Of a DNA stretch of 64,000 nucleotides, positions 8,346 through 17,905 are shown in pieces. Source of the DNA: Firmicutes bacterium HGW-Firmicutes-16 (lineage in GTDB: Bacteria > Bacillota > Clostridia > Oscillospirales > Oscillospiraceae); NCBI GenBank assembly GCA_002841545.1, contig PGZZ01000002.1, forward strand, positions 372,001 to 436,000, given 5' to 3'. The translations under genes were made by a program, and so were the position numbers. Position 1 is the first letter of the stretch. Every line of letters starts with the position of its first letter. Below the pieces are notes generated by a model. That model was not told where the DNA came from. It saw nothing but the letters and a program-made list of their open reading frames with translations, and ran no database searches.

Positions 8346-9854
8346 ATGTCAGAGCCTACGCTTAAGCCGAATTATAAAGTCCTCTGCTTTCGGATAACGG
8401 ATATTTACATACTGATAATGCTCTTCCTCTTCCCGCTCTTCACGGGTTTTGAGGGCTATGCAAAGGTTACGTTTTCTAAATATCTGTTTTTCATTATCGC
8501 CACCACTCTGTGGCTGGTTATACTGATAATATTCAAGCTCTGTGCCGGAAGAGGGCTCAAAGCAAAAGCGCCGTCCCTAGTCGGGCTGCTTTTATTACTC
8601 TATCTTGCTTTATGCGCCTTTTCAGCAATATTCTCTCCCTATATGCCGTCGGCATTGGTCGGAGCGGGGCGTTATGACGGGTTAATAACTACTTTTCTAA
8701 GCGTGGGCATTTTCTGGGGAGTCTCGCTTTATGCCCGTCCCAAAAGAATCTATATCTATGCAGCGGCGGCAGCGGTTACAATAAACTGCGTCATCGCGGT
8801 GTTGCAGATTCTTGGGCTTAATCCTCTCTGGCTATTCCCCGGAGATTATGATTTTTATGATGCCGGTATAAAATTCACCAGTACATTTTTCGGGACAATT
8901 GGAAACGCTGATCTCTTTTCCGCTTATATCTGCCTCATACTGCCTATCGTCAGCGTATATTATATGACAAACGCAAAAAGGTCTCTCGTCCTTTTGTCTG
9001 TTGCTGCGCTGCTTGCTTTTTGTCTATTTGTCTGCGATGTTTCAGCCGGAATACTGGCAATCGCTGTTACCGCGCTCATAGCCTCTCCGATAGTAATACG
9101 AAACGGCGAACGGCTGCGCCGCGCACTCGAGCTCTTTCTGCTTGCGGCGGTCGCCGCTTTTCTCGCGGTATCTCTGATATTCACGAACGGCTCTTCAGGC
9201 GTTGACGTCCGTTTTGTTTTCTCACATTATTCAAAAGTGTTAACAGCTTTGACCGCCGTCGTTACCGTACTGCGTTTCGTACTAAGGAAAAGCGAGTTTA
9301 GGCAAACGCAATTGCTGCTCTTCTTTTCGAGTCTCTCTGTTGGGGCAGTCGTTCTGGGACTTTTCGCTGCTTATAACTGGCACGGCACCAACGGCACCTT
9401 GTATGAGCTCTCGCAGGTTATGCATGGAAATATTCAGGACAGCTTCGGTTCTTCGCGTATACTGATATGGCGCAAAACGCTCGAGCTCGTACCTGAACAC
9501 TTGCTTTTTGGGGGCGGTCCAGGCACGTTGGCTTTAAGGCTTGACGTCAATTTTTCTAGATTTGTTGAGGAAACAGGCAACACGCTCTCCTCATCTGTCG
9601 ACAATGCGCACAACGACTATCTTGGCATACTCGTGAATACCGGTCTCTTGTCCATGATTGTATATCTTATCGCTCAAATTACGAGCTTTGCTAAAGCTGT
9701 AAAATCAAATAGCCCCGTTCTTGCTTGTCTTATCTTCGGACTTGCCTGCTACTGGGTACAAGCGTTTTTTGGACTGGGGCTTTTCCTTGTGTCCCCTCTC
9801 ATGTGGCTTTTCTGGGGGCTTCTTGCTTCAGAGCTTCATCAGAGCAAAAATTGA
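8346..9854 (+). CDS. O-antigen ligase/polymerase-type membrane protein
   Basis: A 502-residue polytopic protein with about a dozen hydrophobic segments and a C-terminal Wzy_C/WaaL-like module. The family hallmark is VDNAHNDYLGILVNTGLLSM, in the large external loop and next helix, with GSSRILIWRKTLELV and LFGGGPGT before it. Such proteins polymerise or ligate lipid-linked glycans at the outer face of the membrane. The glycan and acceptor are unknown, and no sugar-transferase genes lie nearby, so this is a stand-alone member. The start ATG follows CGAGG; no room for its own promoter outside tatD. Confidence 0.8.
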   Translation: MSEPTLKPNYKVLCFRITDIYILIMLFLFPLFTGFEGYAKVTFSKYLFFIIATTLWLVILIIFKLCAGRGLKAKAPSLVGLLLLLYLALCAFSAIFSPYMPSALVGAGRYDGLITTFLSVGIFWGVSLYARPKRIYIYAAAAAVTINCVIAVLQILGLNPLWLFPGDYDFYDAGIKFTSTFFGTIGNADLFSAYICLILPIVSVYYMTNAKRSLVLLSVAALLAFCLFVCDVSAGILAIAVTALIASPIVIRNGERLRRALELFLLAAVAAFLAVSLIFTNGSSGVDVRFVFSHYSKVLTALTAVVTVLRFVLRKSEFRQTQLLLFFSSLSVGAVVLGLFAAYNWHGTNGTLYELSQVMHGNIQDSFGSSRILIWRKTLELVPEHLLFGGGPGTLALRLDVNFSRFVEETGNTLSSSVDNAHNDYLGILVNTGLLSMIVYLIAQITSFAKAVKSNSPVLACLIFGLACYWVQAFFGLGLFLVSPLMWLFWGLLASELHQSKN

Positions 9855-9858
9855 TGCC

Positions 9859-9889
9859 GGCTGCCGCAAATTCTGCGGCAGCCGTTTTA
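9859..9889 (+). terminator. Rho-independent terminator
   Basis: GGCTGCCGCA (9859-9868), loop of 5, TGCGGCAGCC (9874-9883), then GTTTTAT. A perfect 10-bp stem five bases after the ligase-like gene. The reverse strand also has some T after the stem, so it may serve the convergent FAD gene too. Confidence 0.85.
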
Positions 9890-9904
9890 TATTTCACTTT
9901 TCTA

Positions 9905-11302
9905 TTAATCGTTTTCCGCTATTTTTCTTCCCATAAGAACGCCCATTACGGACGCCATCATAAGTCCTCGCGTCCAGCCGCTAGAGTCACCCAGACAGTG
10001 CAGTCCGACAATATTGGTGTTCAGCTCCTTGTCCATCTTGACCCTGTTCGAATAGAACTTGAGCTCGGGTGAATAGAGAAGTGTTTCCGTGGAGGCAAAG
10101 CCCGGAACGACGTGATCAACCGCCTGAATAAAGTTTATAATGTTCATCATCGACCTATAAGGCATCGCCGCGGTTATATCACCCGCAACAGCGTCCTGAA
10201 GCGTCGGGCGGACGTTCGACTGCGCTAGCTCCTTTTCCCATGTACGCTTGCCGTCGAGTATGTCCCCGAAGCGCTGAACCATGATGTGTCCCGCTCCGAG
10301 CATATTTGTAAGCTCTCCGACCTTTTGCGCATAAGCAATTGGCTGATTGAACGGATAGCTGAAATTGTGCGAGCACAAAATTGCAAGGTTCGTATTGTTG
10401 GACTTTCTGTCCTTGTATGAGTGGCCATTAACGACGGCGAGATCGTCGTCGTAATTTTCCTGACTAACGAAGCCGCCGGGGTTTTGGCAGAAGGTGCGCA
10501 CCTTGTTTTTAAACGGTCTCGGATAGCCAATGAGCTTGGATTCGTACAGAACAGAGTTCACCTGCTCCATGACCTCGTTACGCACCTCTACTCGAACGCC
10601 GATATCAACCGTTCCCGGCTGATGTGCGATGGCATTCTCGGCGCAAATCTTCTCAAGCCATTCGGCTCCGCGTCTGCCCGTAGCGATAACTGTCTTTTCC
10701 GCAAAAATCTCAAGGCTCTCGCCGCCCTTGTGGATAACTACTCCAAGACACTTATCCCCGTCCAGTATCACATTGTCGCACTCATAGCCGAACATCAGCT
10801 CGACGCCGTTTTTTAATAGATACTGCTCAATGCTGTAATATATATCCTGCGCCTTTTCTGTTCCCATGTGTCTTATAGGACAGTCGACGAGCTTGAGTCC
10901 CGCCTGAATAGCGCGCTTTCGAATCTCTTTAACTTGTTCATAGTCGCTGACGCCCTCCACCTTCTCATCAGCGCCGAACTCAAGATAAATTTTATCTGCA
11001 TAGTCGATCAGTTCCTGCGCTTCATTTTCGCCAATGAGCGAAGGCAGGTCGCCACCGACCTCATAGCTGAGTGAAAGCTTACCGTCAGAAAACGCGCCCG
11101 CACCCGAGAAGCCGGTCGTTATATGGCAATAAGGCTTGCAGTTGACGCATTCTTTTGTCTGTGCCTTGGGGCAACGGCGCTTTTCAACCGCGACGCCTTT
11201 TTCGACCATCACTATTTTCTTTTTTCCATCCTTGCGTATGAGCTCTAGAGCAGTGAAAATTCCTGCGGGGCCTGCGCCAACGATAATTATATCAGTTTTC
11301 AT
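9905..11302 (-). CDS. FAD-dependent dehydrogenase (COG2509-like)
   Basis: A 465-residue flavoprotein opening with the Rossmann dinucleotide-binding motif IIIVGAGPAGIFTALEL. A cysteine-rich stretch follows (CPKAQTKECVNCKPYC, about 44-59) and then TGFSGAGAFSDGKLSLS, typical of the uncharacterised FAD-dependent dehydrogenases of COG2509. The second nucleotide-binding half ends in GLHCLGDSSGWTRGLMMASVMG. Substrate and partner are unknown for the family; the four closely spaced cysteines may hold a metal or cluster (inference). GGAGG precedes ATG 11302. Confidence 0.8.
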   Translation of the reverse strand: MKTDIIIVGAGPAGIFTALELIRKDGKKKIVMVEKGVAVEKRRCPKAQTKECVNCKPYCHITTGFSGAGAFSDGKLSLSYEVGGDLPSLIGENEAQELIDYADKIYLEFGADEKVEGVSDYEQVKEIRKRAIQAGLKLVDCPIRHMGTEKAQDIYYSIEQYLLKNGVELMFGYECDNVILDGDKCLGVVIHKGGESLEIFAEKTVIATGRRGAEWLEKICAENAIAHQPGTVDIGVRVEVRNEVMEQVNSVLYESKLIGYPRPFKNKVRTFCQNPGGFVSQENYDDDLAVVNGHSYKDRKSNNTNLAILCSHNFSYPFNQPIAYAQKVGELTNMLGAGHIMVQRFGDILDGKRTWEKELAQSNVRPTLQDAVAGDITAAMPYRSMMNIINFIQAVDHVVPGFASTETLLYSPELKFYSNRVKMDKELNTNIVGLHCLGDSSGWTRGLMMASVMGVLMGRKIAEND

Positions 11303-11370
11303 ATGTTCCTCCGTACCCGATTGATAGGGACAATAATATTGAGAACATCCTTTTATATTGTACCTTCCGC

Positions 11371-11379
11371 ATTATATCA
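11371..11379 (-). promoter_or_regulatory. Extended -10 for the FAD dehydrogenase
   Basis: Reverse strand TGATATAAT, a perfect TGnTATAAT extended -10, about 70 bases before the start codon. No good -35 is at 17 bases, which an extended -10 tolerates. Confidence 0.5.
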
Positions 11380-11535
11380 CAAGCAATCGTCAAAAATAAC
11401 GAAAAGCAGACTGTTTTCCTGTGTTTTTTATTTATAAGGTCTTTTCGCTTACCGCATTCGTTAATTATACTAAATTCTGTGCATAATTCTTGTAAAAATC
11501 ATCGATTTACCTATGCCTAAAAATGTCGCTTTTTA

Positions 11536-11564
11536 TTGACCGCAATAAATCGTTAGTTTAGAAT
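11536..11564 (+). promoter_or_regulatory. Promoter of the purine operon
   Basis: TTGACC (11536-11541), 17-base spacer, TAGAAT (11559-11564). Five of six matches in each box with ideal spacing, about 75 bases before the purE start. Confidence 0.75.
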
Positions 11565-11645
11565 GAAATTGTAAGCACGAAAAGGCTCCACAAAACCATA
11601 TCAGCCACAACAGTTCGAAATTTGATTTTGAAGGAATGGTGACGA

Positions 11646-12140
11646 ATGAAAAAAGTAGCTGTCATTATGGGCAGCGACAGCGATTTGCCCGTTGTCGAAA
11701 AAGCTATCGGTAAGCTTGCGGAATTCGGGGTGCCCTATGAGGTACACGTTTTCTCAGCACACCGTACACCTGCCGAAGCTGCAGATTTTTCTAAGAAAGC
11801 GCGGGGACGCGGCTTTTGTGCGATAATTGCGGCTGCCGGCAAGGCGGCACATCTTGCCGGGGCAATTGCAGCAAATACTACCTTACCTGTTATCGGTATA
11901 CCCATAAAATCTTCTACCTTGGACGGCTTGGATGCTCTCCTCTCAACTGTACAGATGCCCTCCGGCATTCCTGTTGCTACAGTTGCGATCGATGGAGCTG
12001 AAAATGCCGCCCTTCTTGCTATTTCGATACTTTCCGTATCAGACAAAGCCCTTGCTACAAAGCTAACTGAGGCAAGAAAGTCAGCCGCTGAAAGTGTTTT
12101 GGCGAAGAACAAAGCGGTCGAAGATAAATTCAACAGCTAA
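11646..12140 (+). CDS. purE: 5-(carboxyamino)imidazole ribonucleotide mutase
   Basis: Makes 4-carboxy-AIR in de novo purine synthesis. The 164 residues carry the PurE signatures GSDSD (9-13) and SAHRTP (37-42, with the conserved His39), then AAAGKAAHLAG (62-72) and GIPIKSSTLDGLDALLSTVQ. The last two resemble class I PurE, which normally rearranges the N5-CAIR made by PurK; no purK lies in this operon, so it is elsewhere or bicarbonate substitutes. First gene of the operon, with AAGGA before the ATG. Class assignment is by motif only. Confidence 0.93.
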   Translation: MKKVAVIMGSDSDLPVVEKAIGKLAEFGVPYEVHVFSAHRTPAEAADFSKKARGRGFCAIIAAAGKAAHLAGAIAANTTLPVIGIPIKSSTLDGLDALLSTVQMPSGIPVATVAIDGAENAALLAISILSVSDKALATKLTEARKSAAESVLAKNKAVEDKFNS

Positions 12141-12179
12141 GCTAATAATATCACAATACAACACGGGGGGAAAGGTCCA

Positions 12180-12896
12180 ATGGAAAAGACTGTTCAGCTA
12201 TATGAGGGCAAAGCAAAAAAGGTTTTTGCCACAAGTGACGAGAGCCTTGCCATCGTCTCCTACAAGGATGATGCGACGGCCTTCAACGGCGAAAAAAAAG
12301 GCACCATACTCGGCAAGGGCGTAATCAACAACCGTCTCACGAACCGCCTTATGAAGCTTCTCGCGGAAAACGGGATTCCCACGCATTTTGTAGAAGAGGT
12401 TTCGGAGCGTGAAACACTCGTCAAAAAAGTCTCCATTGTACCTCTCGAAGTTATAATTCGCAACATTTCCGCTGGCAGCTTCGCAAAACGCTACGGTGTC
12501 GAGGAAGGCATCGTTTTCAAAGCTCCCACAATCGAGTTTTCCTATAAGGACGACGCTCTCGGTGACCCGTTAATAAACGATTTCCACGCGCTCGCTCTCG
12601 GACTTGCCACACAATCCGATATCGACACGATTAGGACCTATGCCTTCAAAATAAACGATATACTTAAGGCTTTCATGCTTGAGCACGGTATCGAGCTCGT
12701 CGATTTCAAGCTCGAATTCGGAAAGCTTCCGGACGGAACGATAGTTCTTGCCGACGAAATAAGCCCCGATACTTGCCGTTTCTGGGACGTCACGACCCAC
12801 GAAAAGCTGGATAAAGACCGTTTCCGCCGCGATCTAGGAGGAGTTGAGGACGCCTATAACGAGGTTATGAGACGCCTTTTGGGGGATACGAATTAA
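12180..12896 (+). CDS. purC: SAICAR synthetase
   Basis: ATP-dependent joining of aspartate to CAIR, giving SAICAR. The 238-residue length and the motifs are standard: [10 protein letters not shown] with the ATP-loop lysines near the N-terminus, [17 protein letters not shown] in the middle, and LVDFKLEFG plus [14 protein letters not shown] toward the end. GGGGGGAAAGG precedes the ATG. Its TAA overlaps the purF ATG by one base, so the two are probably translationally coupled. The next step, PurB, is not encoded in the window. Confidence 0.96.
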   Translation: MEKTVQLYEGKAKKVFATSDESLAIVSYKDDATAFNGEKKGTILGKGVINNRLTNRLMKLLAENGIPTHFVEEVSERETLVKKVSIVPLEVIIRNISAGSFAKRYGVEEGIVFKAPTIEFSYKDDALGDPLINDFHALALGLATQSDIDTIRTYAFKINDILKAFMLEHGIELVDFKLEFGKLPDGTIVLADEISPDTCRFWDVTTHEKLDKDRFRRDLGGVEDAYNEVMRRLLGDTN

Positions 12897-14335
12897 TGAG
12901 CAGTCTTCACGAAGAATGCGGTGTTTTCGGCGTTTATTCGAACTCCTTCCGCGATGTTGCGACTACTGCATATTACGGGCTTTTCGCTCTCCAGCACCGC
13001 GGTCAGGAAAGCTGCGGCATCGTCGTTAACGACGACGGAGTTTTTACATCCTTCAAAGATATCGGACTTGTGAACGACGTTTTCTCACCGACAGTGATGG
13101 ATAAGCTCGGCGAGGGAAACATGGCGATTGGTCACTGCCGCTACGGAACGACCGGCAATACGGACCGCAACAACGCACAGCCGCTGCTCGTCAACCACAT
13201 CAAGGGCAAAATGGCTCTTGGGCACAACGGCAACCTCGTAAATTCCGCGGAGCTGCGTGAGGAGCTTGAGCTTGAGGGCAGTATTTTCCACACGACAACT
13301 GACAGCGAGGTCATTTCTTATATAATTACTAAAGAGCGCATATCTTCAGCATCTATCGAAGACGCTCTCAATAAAGCGATGTGCAGACTAAAGGGTGCAT
13401 ATTCCTTAGTTGTAATGTCGCCCACAAAGCTCATCGCGGCCCGCGACGAACACGGCTTTCGCCCACTCTGCTATGGCAGAACGCCCGAAGGAGACTATGT
13501 AGTCGCCTCCGAAAGCTGCGCCCTTGCCGCGGCGGGGGCTGTGATGGAGCGCGACCTATATCCTGGCGAAATTATGGTTTTTGATAAAAATGGTGCTCGC
13601 TCGATAACAGACCATTGCTCTAAGTGCGAACCGAGCCTCTGCGTATTTGAATATATCTATTTCGCCCGTCCGGACTCCGTAATCGAGGGCAGCAGTGTCC
13701 ATAACGCAAGACTCCGCGCGGGTACTTTTCTCGCGCTTGAGCATCCGGTTCAGGCGGACGTCGTGGTCGGTGTTCCCGACTCGGGCATCGATGCCGCAAT
13801 CGGCTTTTCGCGCCAGAGCGGCATTCCTTACGGCATCGGGCTCATAAAAAACCGCTATATTGCCAGAACGTTTATCTCGCCCGGTCAGAAGTCCCGCGAG
13901 GACAAGGTTCGTATTAAGCTAAATCCTGTCGCCGCAACGGTCAAGGACAAGCGAGTCGTGCTGATAGACGACTCCATCGTGCGCGGAACAACCTGCGCGA
14001 GGATAGTCGGACTCTTGCGTGAAGCTGGCGCGAAGGAAATTCACTTGCGCATCTCCGCTCCACCCTTCCTCAATCCTTGCTACTACGGAACGGACATTGA
14101 CAGCCGAGACAACCTGATTGCCTGCAATAACACGGTTGAGGAAATCGCGAAGATAGTCGGCGCGGACTCACTGGGTTATTTGGGTGTCGAGAACGTTACG
14201 AAGCTTACGGATAATCCCTGTCATACAGGCTACTGCTCCGCCTGCTTCAGCGGCTGCTATCCCACGGAGATACCACAAAAGGCGAACAAAAACCGCTTTG
14301 AACAAAAGCTAAGCGAAAGGAGTCAGACGGAATGA
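12896..14335 (+). CDS. purF: Amidophosphoribosyltransferase
   Basis: First committed step: glutamine plus PRPP to phosphoribosylamine. The N-terminal Ntn glutaminase begins [15 protein letters not shown], so Cys8 should become the nucleophile after removal of a 7-residue propeptide. The phosphoribosyltransferase half has the PRPP loop VVLIDDSIVRGTT. Cysteines at the positions that hold the 4Fe-4S cluster of the Bacillus enzyme are present (PSLCVFEYIYFARPDS, LIACNNTVEE, CSAC near the end), pointing to the oxygen-sensitive, propeptide-bearing type. 479 residues. It overlaps purM by 4 bases (ATGA). Confidence 0.96.
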   Translation: MSSLHEECGVFGVYSNSFRDVATTAYYGLFALQHRGQESCGIVVNDDGVFTSFKDIGLVNDVFSPTVMDKLGEGNMAIGHCRYGTTGNTDRNNAQPLLVNHIKGKMALGHNGNLVNSAELREELELEGSIFHTTTDSEVISYIITKERISSASIEDALNKAMCRLKGAYSLVVMSPTKLIAARDEHGFRPLCYGRTPEGDYVVASESCALAAAGAVMERDLYPGEIMVFDKNGARSITDHCSKCEPSLCVFEYIYFARPDSVIEGSSVHNARLRAGTFLALEHPVQADVVVGVPDSGIDAAIGFSRQSGIPYGIGLIKNRYIARTFISPGQKSREDKVRIKLNPVAATVKDKRVVLIDDSIVRGTTCARIVGLLREAGAKEIHLRISAPPFLNPCYYGTDIDSRDNLIACNNTVEEIAKIVGADSLGYLGVENVTKLTDNPCHTGYCSACFSGCYPTEIPQKANKNRFEQKLSERSQTE

Positions 14336-15369
14336 AGAGCTTTTCCGAGAGCTATAAGGACGCAGGTGTTGACATCACCGCGGGCTACAAAGCAGTCGAA
14401 CTTATGAAAAGTCATATTGCGCGAACCCTCGTAGGCTCGAACAGCTCCGACATCGGCGGCTTCGGCGGTCTTTTTGAGCTGGATCTGAAAGGTACACCTA
14501 ATCCTGTTCTGGTGAGCGGTACGGACGGCGTCGGCACCAAGCTGAAACTCGCTTTTCTCATGAATAAGCACGACACGGTCGGGATAGACTGCGTCGCGAT
14601 GTGCGTAAACGATATTATCTGTTGCGGAGCAAAGCCGCTTTTCTTCCTTGATTACATTGCCTGCGGTAAAAACGTACCCGAAAAGATAGCTTCTATCGTT
14701 TCCGGCGTTGCGGAGGGCTGTGTCCAGTCCGGTTGCGCGCTGATAGGCGGCGAGACCGCCGAGATGCCGGGCTTCTACCCCATTGACGAATACGATTTGG
14801 CGGGATTTTCCGTCGGCGTCGTAGATAAGTCTAAGGTGCTTGATAAAAACTCCGTTTCAGAGGGAGACGTAATAATTGCTCTGCCCTCGAGTGGAGTACA
14901 CTCAAACGGCTTTTCGCTCGTGCGTAAGGTCTTCGATATTGAAAATTGCAACCTAACGGCTCCCGTTGCGGAGCTTGACGGCGCGTCCTTGGGCGAAACA
15001 CTTCTTACTCCGACGAAAATCTACGTAAAACCTATGCTGGCGCTGTTCGAGGAAGTTAAGGTTAAGGCGGTCTCCCACATTACGGGCGGCGGCTTCTATG
15101 AGAACATTCCGCGCAGTCTGCCAAAGGGCTATACGGCGAAGATTGACCGCTCAACTTTACGCATACCGCTGATTTTCAATTATCTTGCAAATACAGGCAA
15201 TATCCCCGTACGCGATATGTTCAACACCTATAACATGGGTGTCGGCATGAGCGTCGTTGTCGCAAAAGAGGACGAGAGAAGGACGCTGGAGGTTCTCCGG
15301 CTACACGGAGAAAATGCCTATGCAATGGGTAAAATCGTAAAGTCCGACGAGGGTGTCATTATATGCTGA
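14332..15369 (+). CDS. purM: Phosphoribosylformylglycinamidine cyclo-ligase (AIR synthetase)
   Basis: Closes the imidazole ring: FGAM plus ATP to AIR. A 345-residue PurM with family motifs SGTDGVGTKLKLAF, GIDCVAMCVNDI, LIGGETAEMPGFY, LPSSGVHSNGFSLVRKV and HITGGGFYENIPR. Length and order are ordinary. Overlaps with purF (4 bases) and purN (7 bases) put it in the middle of a tightly coupled run. Confidence 0.97.
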   Translation: MKSFSESYKDAGVDITAGYKAVELMKSHIARTLVGSNSSDIGGFGGLFELDLKGTPNPVLVSGTDGVGTKLKLAFLMNKHDTVGIDCVAMCVNDIICCGAKPLFFLDYIACGKNVPEKIASIVSGVAEGCVQSGCALIGGETAEMPGFYPIDEYDLAGFSVGVVDKSKVLDKNSVSEGDVIIALPSSGVHSNGFSLVRKVFDIENCNLTAPVAELDGASLGETLLTPTKIYVKPMLALFEEVKVKAVSHITGGGFYENIPRSLPKGYTAKIDRSTLRIPLIFNYLANTGNIPVRDMFNTYNMGVGMSVVVAKEDERRTLEVLRLHGENAYAMGKIVKSDEGVIIC

Positions 15370-15986
15370 AAACGAAAATCGCCGTGCTCGTCTCGGGCGG
15401 CGGAACGAATCTTCAGGCGCTCATCGATGCTCAGGAAAAAGGAATGTTGAAAAGCGGCGAAATTACGCTTGTGATTTCGAGCAGCAACACAGCCTTTGCA
15501 CTTGAACGCGCAAAAAAGTACGGTATTCCGACCGCCACGGTTTCAAAAAAAGCCTGCGCAAATCAAGCTGAGTTTGAACACGAAATTCAGGCCTCACTGA
15601 TTGGACATGGCGCTCAGCTCGTCGTGCTGGCAGGCTTCATGTCCATACTTTCCGCTGAGTTTGTTGCAAAATGGCCCAAACGTATTATAAATGTCCATCC
15701 TTCGCTCATTCCTTCCTTCTGCGGCGAGGGTTTTTACGGGCTGCGCGTACACGAGGCAGCACTCGAATATGGCGTCAAGGTCACAGGCGCGACTGTGCAT
15801 TTTGTAAACGAGATACCCGACGGCGGCGAAATCATCCTGCAAAAGAGCGAACCTGTCCATAAACACGACACACCGGAAACGCTCCAGAAGCGTGTCATGG
15901 AACGCGCCGAGTGGATTATCCTTCCCCGCGCGGCGGAGCTTGTTTCGAAAAATATCCTGAAAGAGGGCTCAGACTATGGCAACTGA
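15363..15986 (+). CDS. purN: Phosphoribosylglycinamide formyltransferase
   Basis: Transfers formyl from 10-formyl-tetrahydrofolate to GAR. The 207 residues show the nucleotide-binding start VLVSGGGTNLQALIDA, the catalytic region INVHPSLIPSF with Asn and His, and VNEIPDGGEIILQ with the conserved Asp. The folate-dependent type is therefore used; no purT was seen. It overlaps purM by 7 bases and purO by 11. Confidence 0.95.
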   Translation: MLKTKIAVLVSGGGTNLQALIDAQEKGMLKSGEITLVISSSNTAFALERAKKYGIPTATVSKKACANQAEFEHEIQASLIGHGAQLVVLAGFMSILSAEFVAKWPKRIINVHPSLIPSFCGEGFYGLRVHEAALEYGVKVTGATVHFVNEIPDGGEIILQKSEPVHKHDTPETLQKRVMERAEWIILPRAAELVSKNILKEGSDYGN

Positions 15987-16689
15987 TATTAACGACATCG
16001 GCGAAATTTTGCGCGAAAACGAATACCCCGGGCGCGGCGTTATCATCGGCAAATCTATGGACGGTAAAAATGCGGTTTTTGCGTATTTCATCATGGGAAG
16101 AAGCGAGAACAGCCGTAACCGTGTTTTTGTCGAAAACGGCAGCGACCTCGTCATCCACCCCTTTGACTCGAGCAAGGTCGAAGACCCGAGCCTAATAATT
16201 TATTCCCCTGTCCGCTCCTTCAGAAAAAAAGTCATCGTCACAAACGGCGACCAAACGGACACGATTTTTGATTTTCTCGCCAATGGCGATACCTTTGAAA
16301 ACGCGCTTGATACTCGTTGTTTCGAGCCTGACGAGCCGAACTACACTCCGCGCATCAGTGGATTTCTCGATTTTGAAAACGCTTTTAGCTACAAGCTTAG
16401 CATTCTGAAAGCCGCGGACGCATCCAGCTCCGGCTGCAATCGCTTTACCTTTTCCTATAGCCCAGTTGACGGAGTCGGGCACTTCATCCACACCTACGCG
16501 GGCAACGGCAAGCCCATCCCGAGCTTTTTTGGCGAACCGGAAGTCGTGGGAATAGGTAACGATATCGACGAATACACGAATCTTCTTTGGGATAATCTTG
16601 ATGCGGACAACAAGGTTTCGCTTTATGTACGGTTCATCGACATCGAAAGCGGTGCTTTTAAGAGCCGCATGATAAACAAGAACGTGTGA
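15976..16689 (+). CDS. purO: IMP cyclohydrolase, PurO type
   Basis: Closes FAICAR to IMP, the last step of the pathway. The 237-residue protein is not related to the N-terminal domain of PurH; it matches the archaeal PurO family (IMP_cyclohyd), with EYPGRGVIIGKSMDGKNAVF, YFIMGRSENSRNRVF and YNPR-like PNYTPRISG. It lies directly before a stand-alone AICAR transformylase, so together the two replace bifunctional PurH. Assigned by recalled family pattern plus context; the reaction is well established for archaeal members. Confidence 0.88.
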   Translation: MATDINDIGEILRENEYPGRGVIIGKSMDGKNAVFAYFIMGRSENSRNRVFVENGSDLVIHPFDSSKVEDPSLIIYSPVRSFRKKVIVTNGDQTDTIFDFLANGDTFENALDTRCFEPDEPNYTPRISGFLDFENAFSYKLSILKAADASSSGCNRFTFSYSPVDGVGHFIHTYAGNGKPIPSFFGEPEVVGIGNDIDEYTNLLWDNLDADNKVSLYVRFIDIESGAFKSRMINKNV

Positions 16690-16699
16690 GGGGAAAGCG

Positions 16700-17884
16700 A
16701 TGAAGGAATTTGAACTCAAATACGGCTGCAACCCCAACCAAAAGCCTGCAAAGATATATATGCGTGACGGAAGCGATCTACCGATAGCGATACTCAACGG
16801 ACGCCCGGGCTATATAAATTTTCTCGATGCGTTCAACAGCTGGCAACTCGTTAAGGAGCTGTCCGAGGCGACAAAATTGTGCGCCGCGACGAGCTTTAAG
16901 CACGTCAGCCCCACGTCTGCCGCTGTTGGAAACAAGCTCTCTTCGGAGCTCAAACGCGCCTGTTTCGTAGACGATATCGATGGGCTGGATGATTCCCCCC
17001 TCGCCTGCGCTTACGCGAGGGCACGCGGCACTGACCGTATGTCGAGCTTCGGCGACTGGATAGCCCTCAGTGACACCTGCGACAAAGTCACCGCGAACAT
17101 TATAAAGCGCGAGGTGTCGGACGGTATAATTGCACCCTTCTATACTCCCGAGGCACTTGAAATTCTCAAAACTAAGAAAAACGGCACATACAACATCGTG
17201 CAAATAGATAAAGACTTCGTTCCCGAAGAACAGGAATTGAAGCAGGTTTTCGGCATCACTTTCGAGCAGGGGAGAAACAACTTCAAAATAAACGCCGATT
17301 TGCTCAATAACGTAGCAACCGCTAACAGGAACCTTCCCGATTACGCTGTCCGAGATCTGATAATCAGCCTTATAACCTTAAAATACACGCAGTCCAATTC
17401 CGTGTGCTTCGCAGTCGACGGACAGGCAATCGGCGTCGGCGCAGGCCAGCAAAGCCGCATCCACTGTACGCGCCTTGCCGGCGGCAAAGCGGATAACTGG
17501 CAGCTTAGACAGAGTCCGATGGTTCTGGAACTGCCGTTTCTCCCCGACCTGCCACGCGCGGTGCGCGACAACACGATTGACGTTTATTTATCTGAGGAAG
17601 CGGACGATGTGCGCGGCGACGATGTCTGGCATCAGTTCTTCAGCGAGCAGCCGAAAAAGCTCTCGTTTGATGAAAAGCGCCAATATCTCTCGAATATTAA
17701 GGGCGTTTCTCTTGGTTCAGACGCGTTCTTCCCTTTTGGCGACAACATCATCAGAGCAAACCGCAGCGGTGTGAGCTTCATTGCCCAGCCCGGAGGTTCT
17801 GTCCGCGACGACAATGTAATCAAGGAGTGCGATGATCGAAATATGGTTATGGCGTTTACTGGAATGAGGCTTTTCCATCACTAA
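16700..17884 (+). CDS. purH: AICAR transformylase (PurH C-terminal domain, stand-alone)
   Basis: Formylates AICAR to FAICAR with 10-formyl-tetrahydrofolate. The 394 residues correspond only to the transformylase half of PurH. It begins LKYGCNPNQKPAKIY and has the catalytic Lys67-His68 in SFKHVSPTSAAVG, then ACAYARARGTDRMSSFGDW, GVGAGQQSRIHCTRLAG and DAFFPFGDNI. The N-terminal cyclohydrolase half is missing and is supplied by purO just upstream. The symbol is given for orientation; a separate name is sometimes used for the split form. Confidence 0.92.
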   Translation: MKEFELKYGCNPNQKPAKIYMRDGSDLPIAILNGRPGYINFLDAFNSWQLVKELSEATKLCAATSFKHVSPTSAAVGNKLSSELKRACFVDDIDGLDDSPLACAYARARGTDRMSSFGDWIALSDTCDKVTANIIKREVSDGIIAPFYTPEALEILKTKKNGTYNIVQIDKDFVPEEQELKQVFGITFEQGRNNFKINADLLNNVATANRNLPDYAVRDLIISLITLKYTQSNSVCFAVDGQAIGVGAGQQSRIHCTRLAGGKADNWQLRQSPMVLELPFLPDLPRAVRDNTIDVYLSEEADDVRGDDVWHQFFSEQPKKLSFDEKRQYLSNIKGVSLGSDAFFPFGDNIIRANRSGVSFIAQPGGSVRDDNVIKECDDRNMVMAFTGMRLFHH

Positions 17885-17905
17885 TTATGTAAACTGAGGT
17901 GCGCT

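Larger units (their letters stand above)
11303..11645. other. Divergent control region between FAD dehydrogenase and purE
   Basis: 343 bases. It contains a reverse extended -10 near 11379-11371 and a strong forward promoter at 11536-11564. The leader to purE is about 75 bases. I looked for the purine-riboswitch core and for PurR boxes and saw neither. Confidence 0.5.

Noticed and set aside
11303-11645. Purine riboswitch or PurR boxes before purE
   Set aside because: Neither the aptamer core with its conserved loops nor a pair of PurR boxes could be found by eye; only an ordinary promoter is supported.
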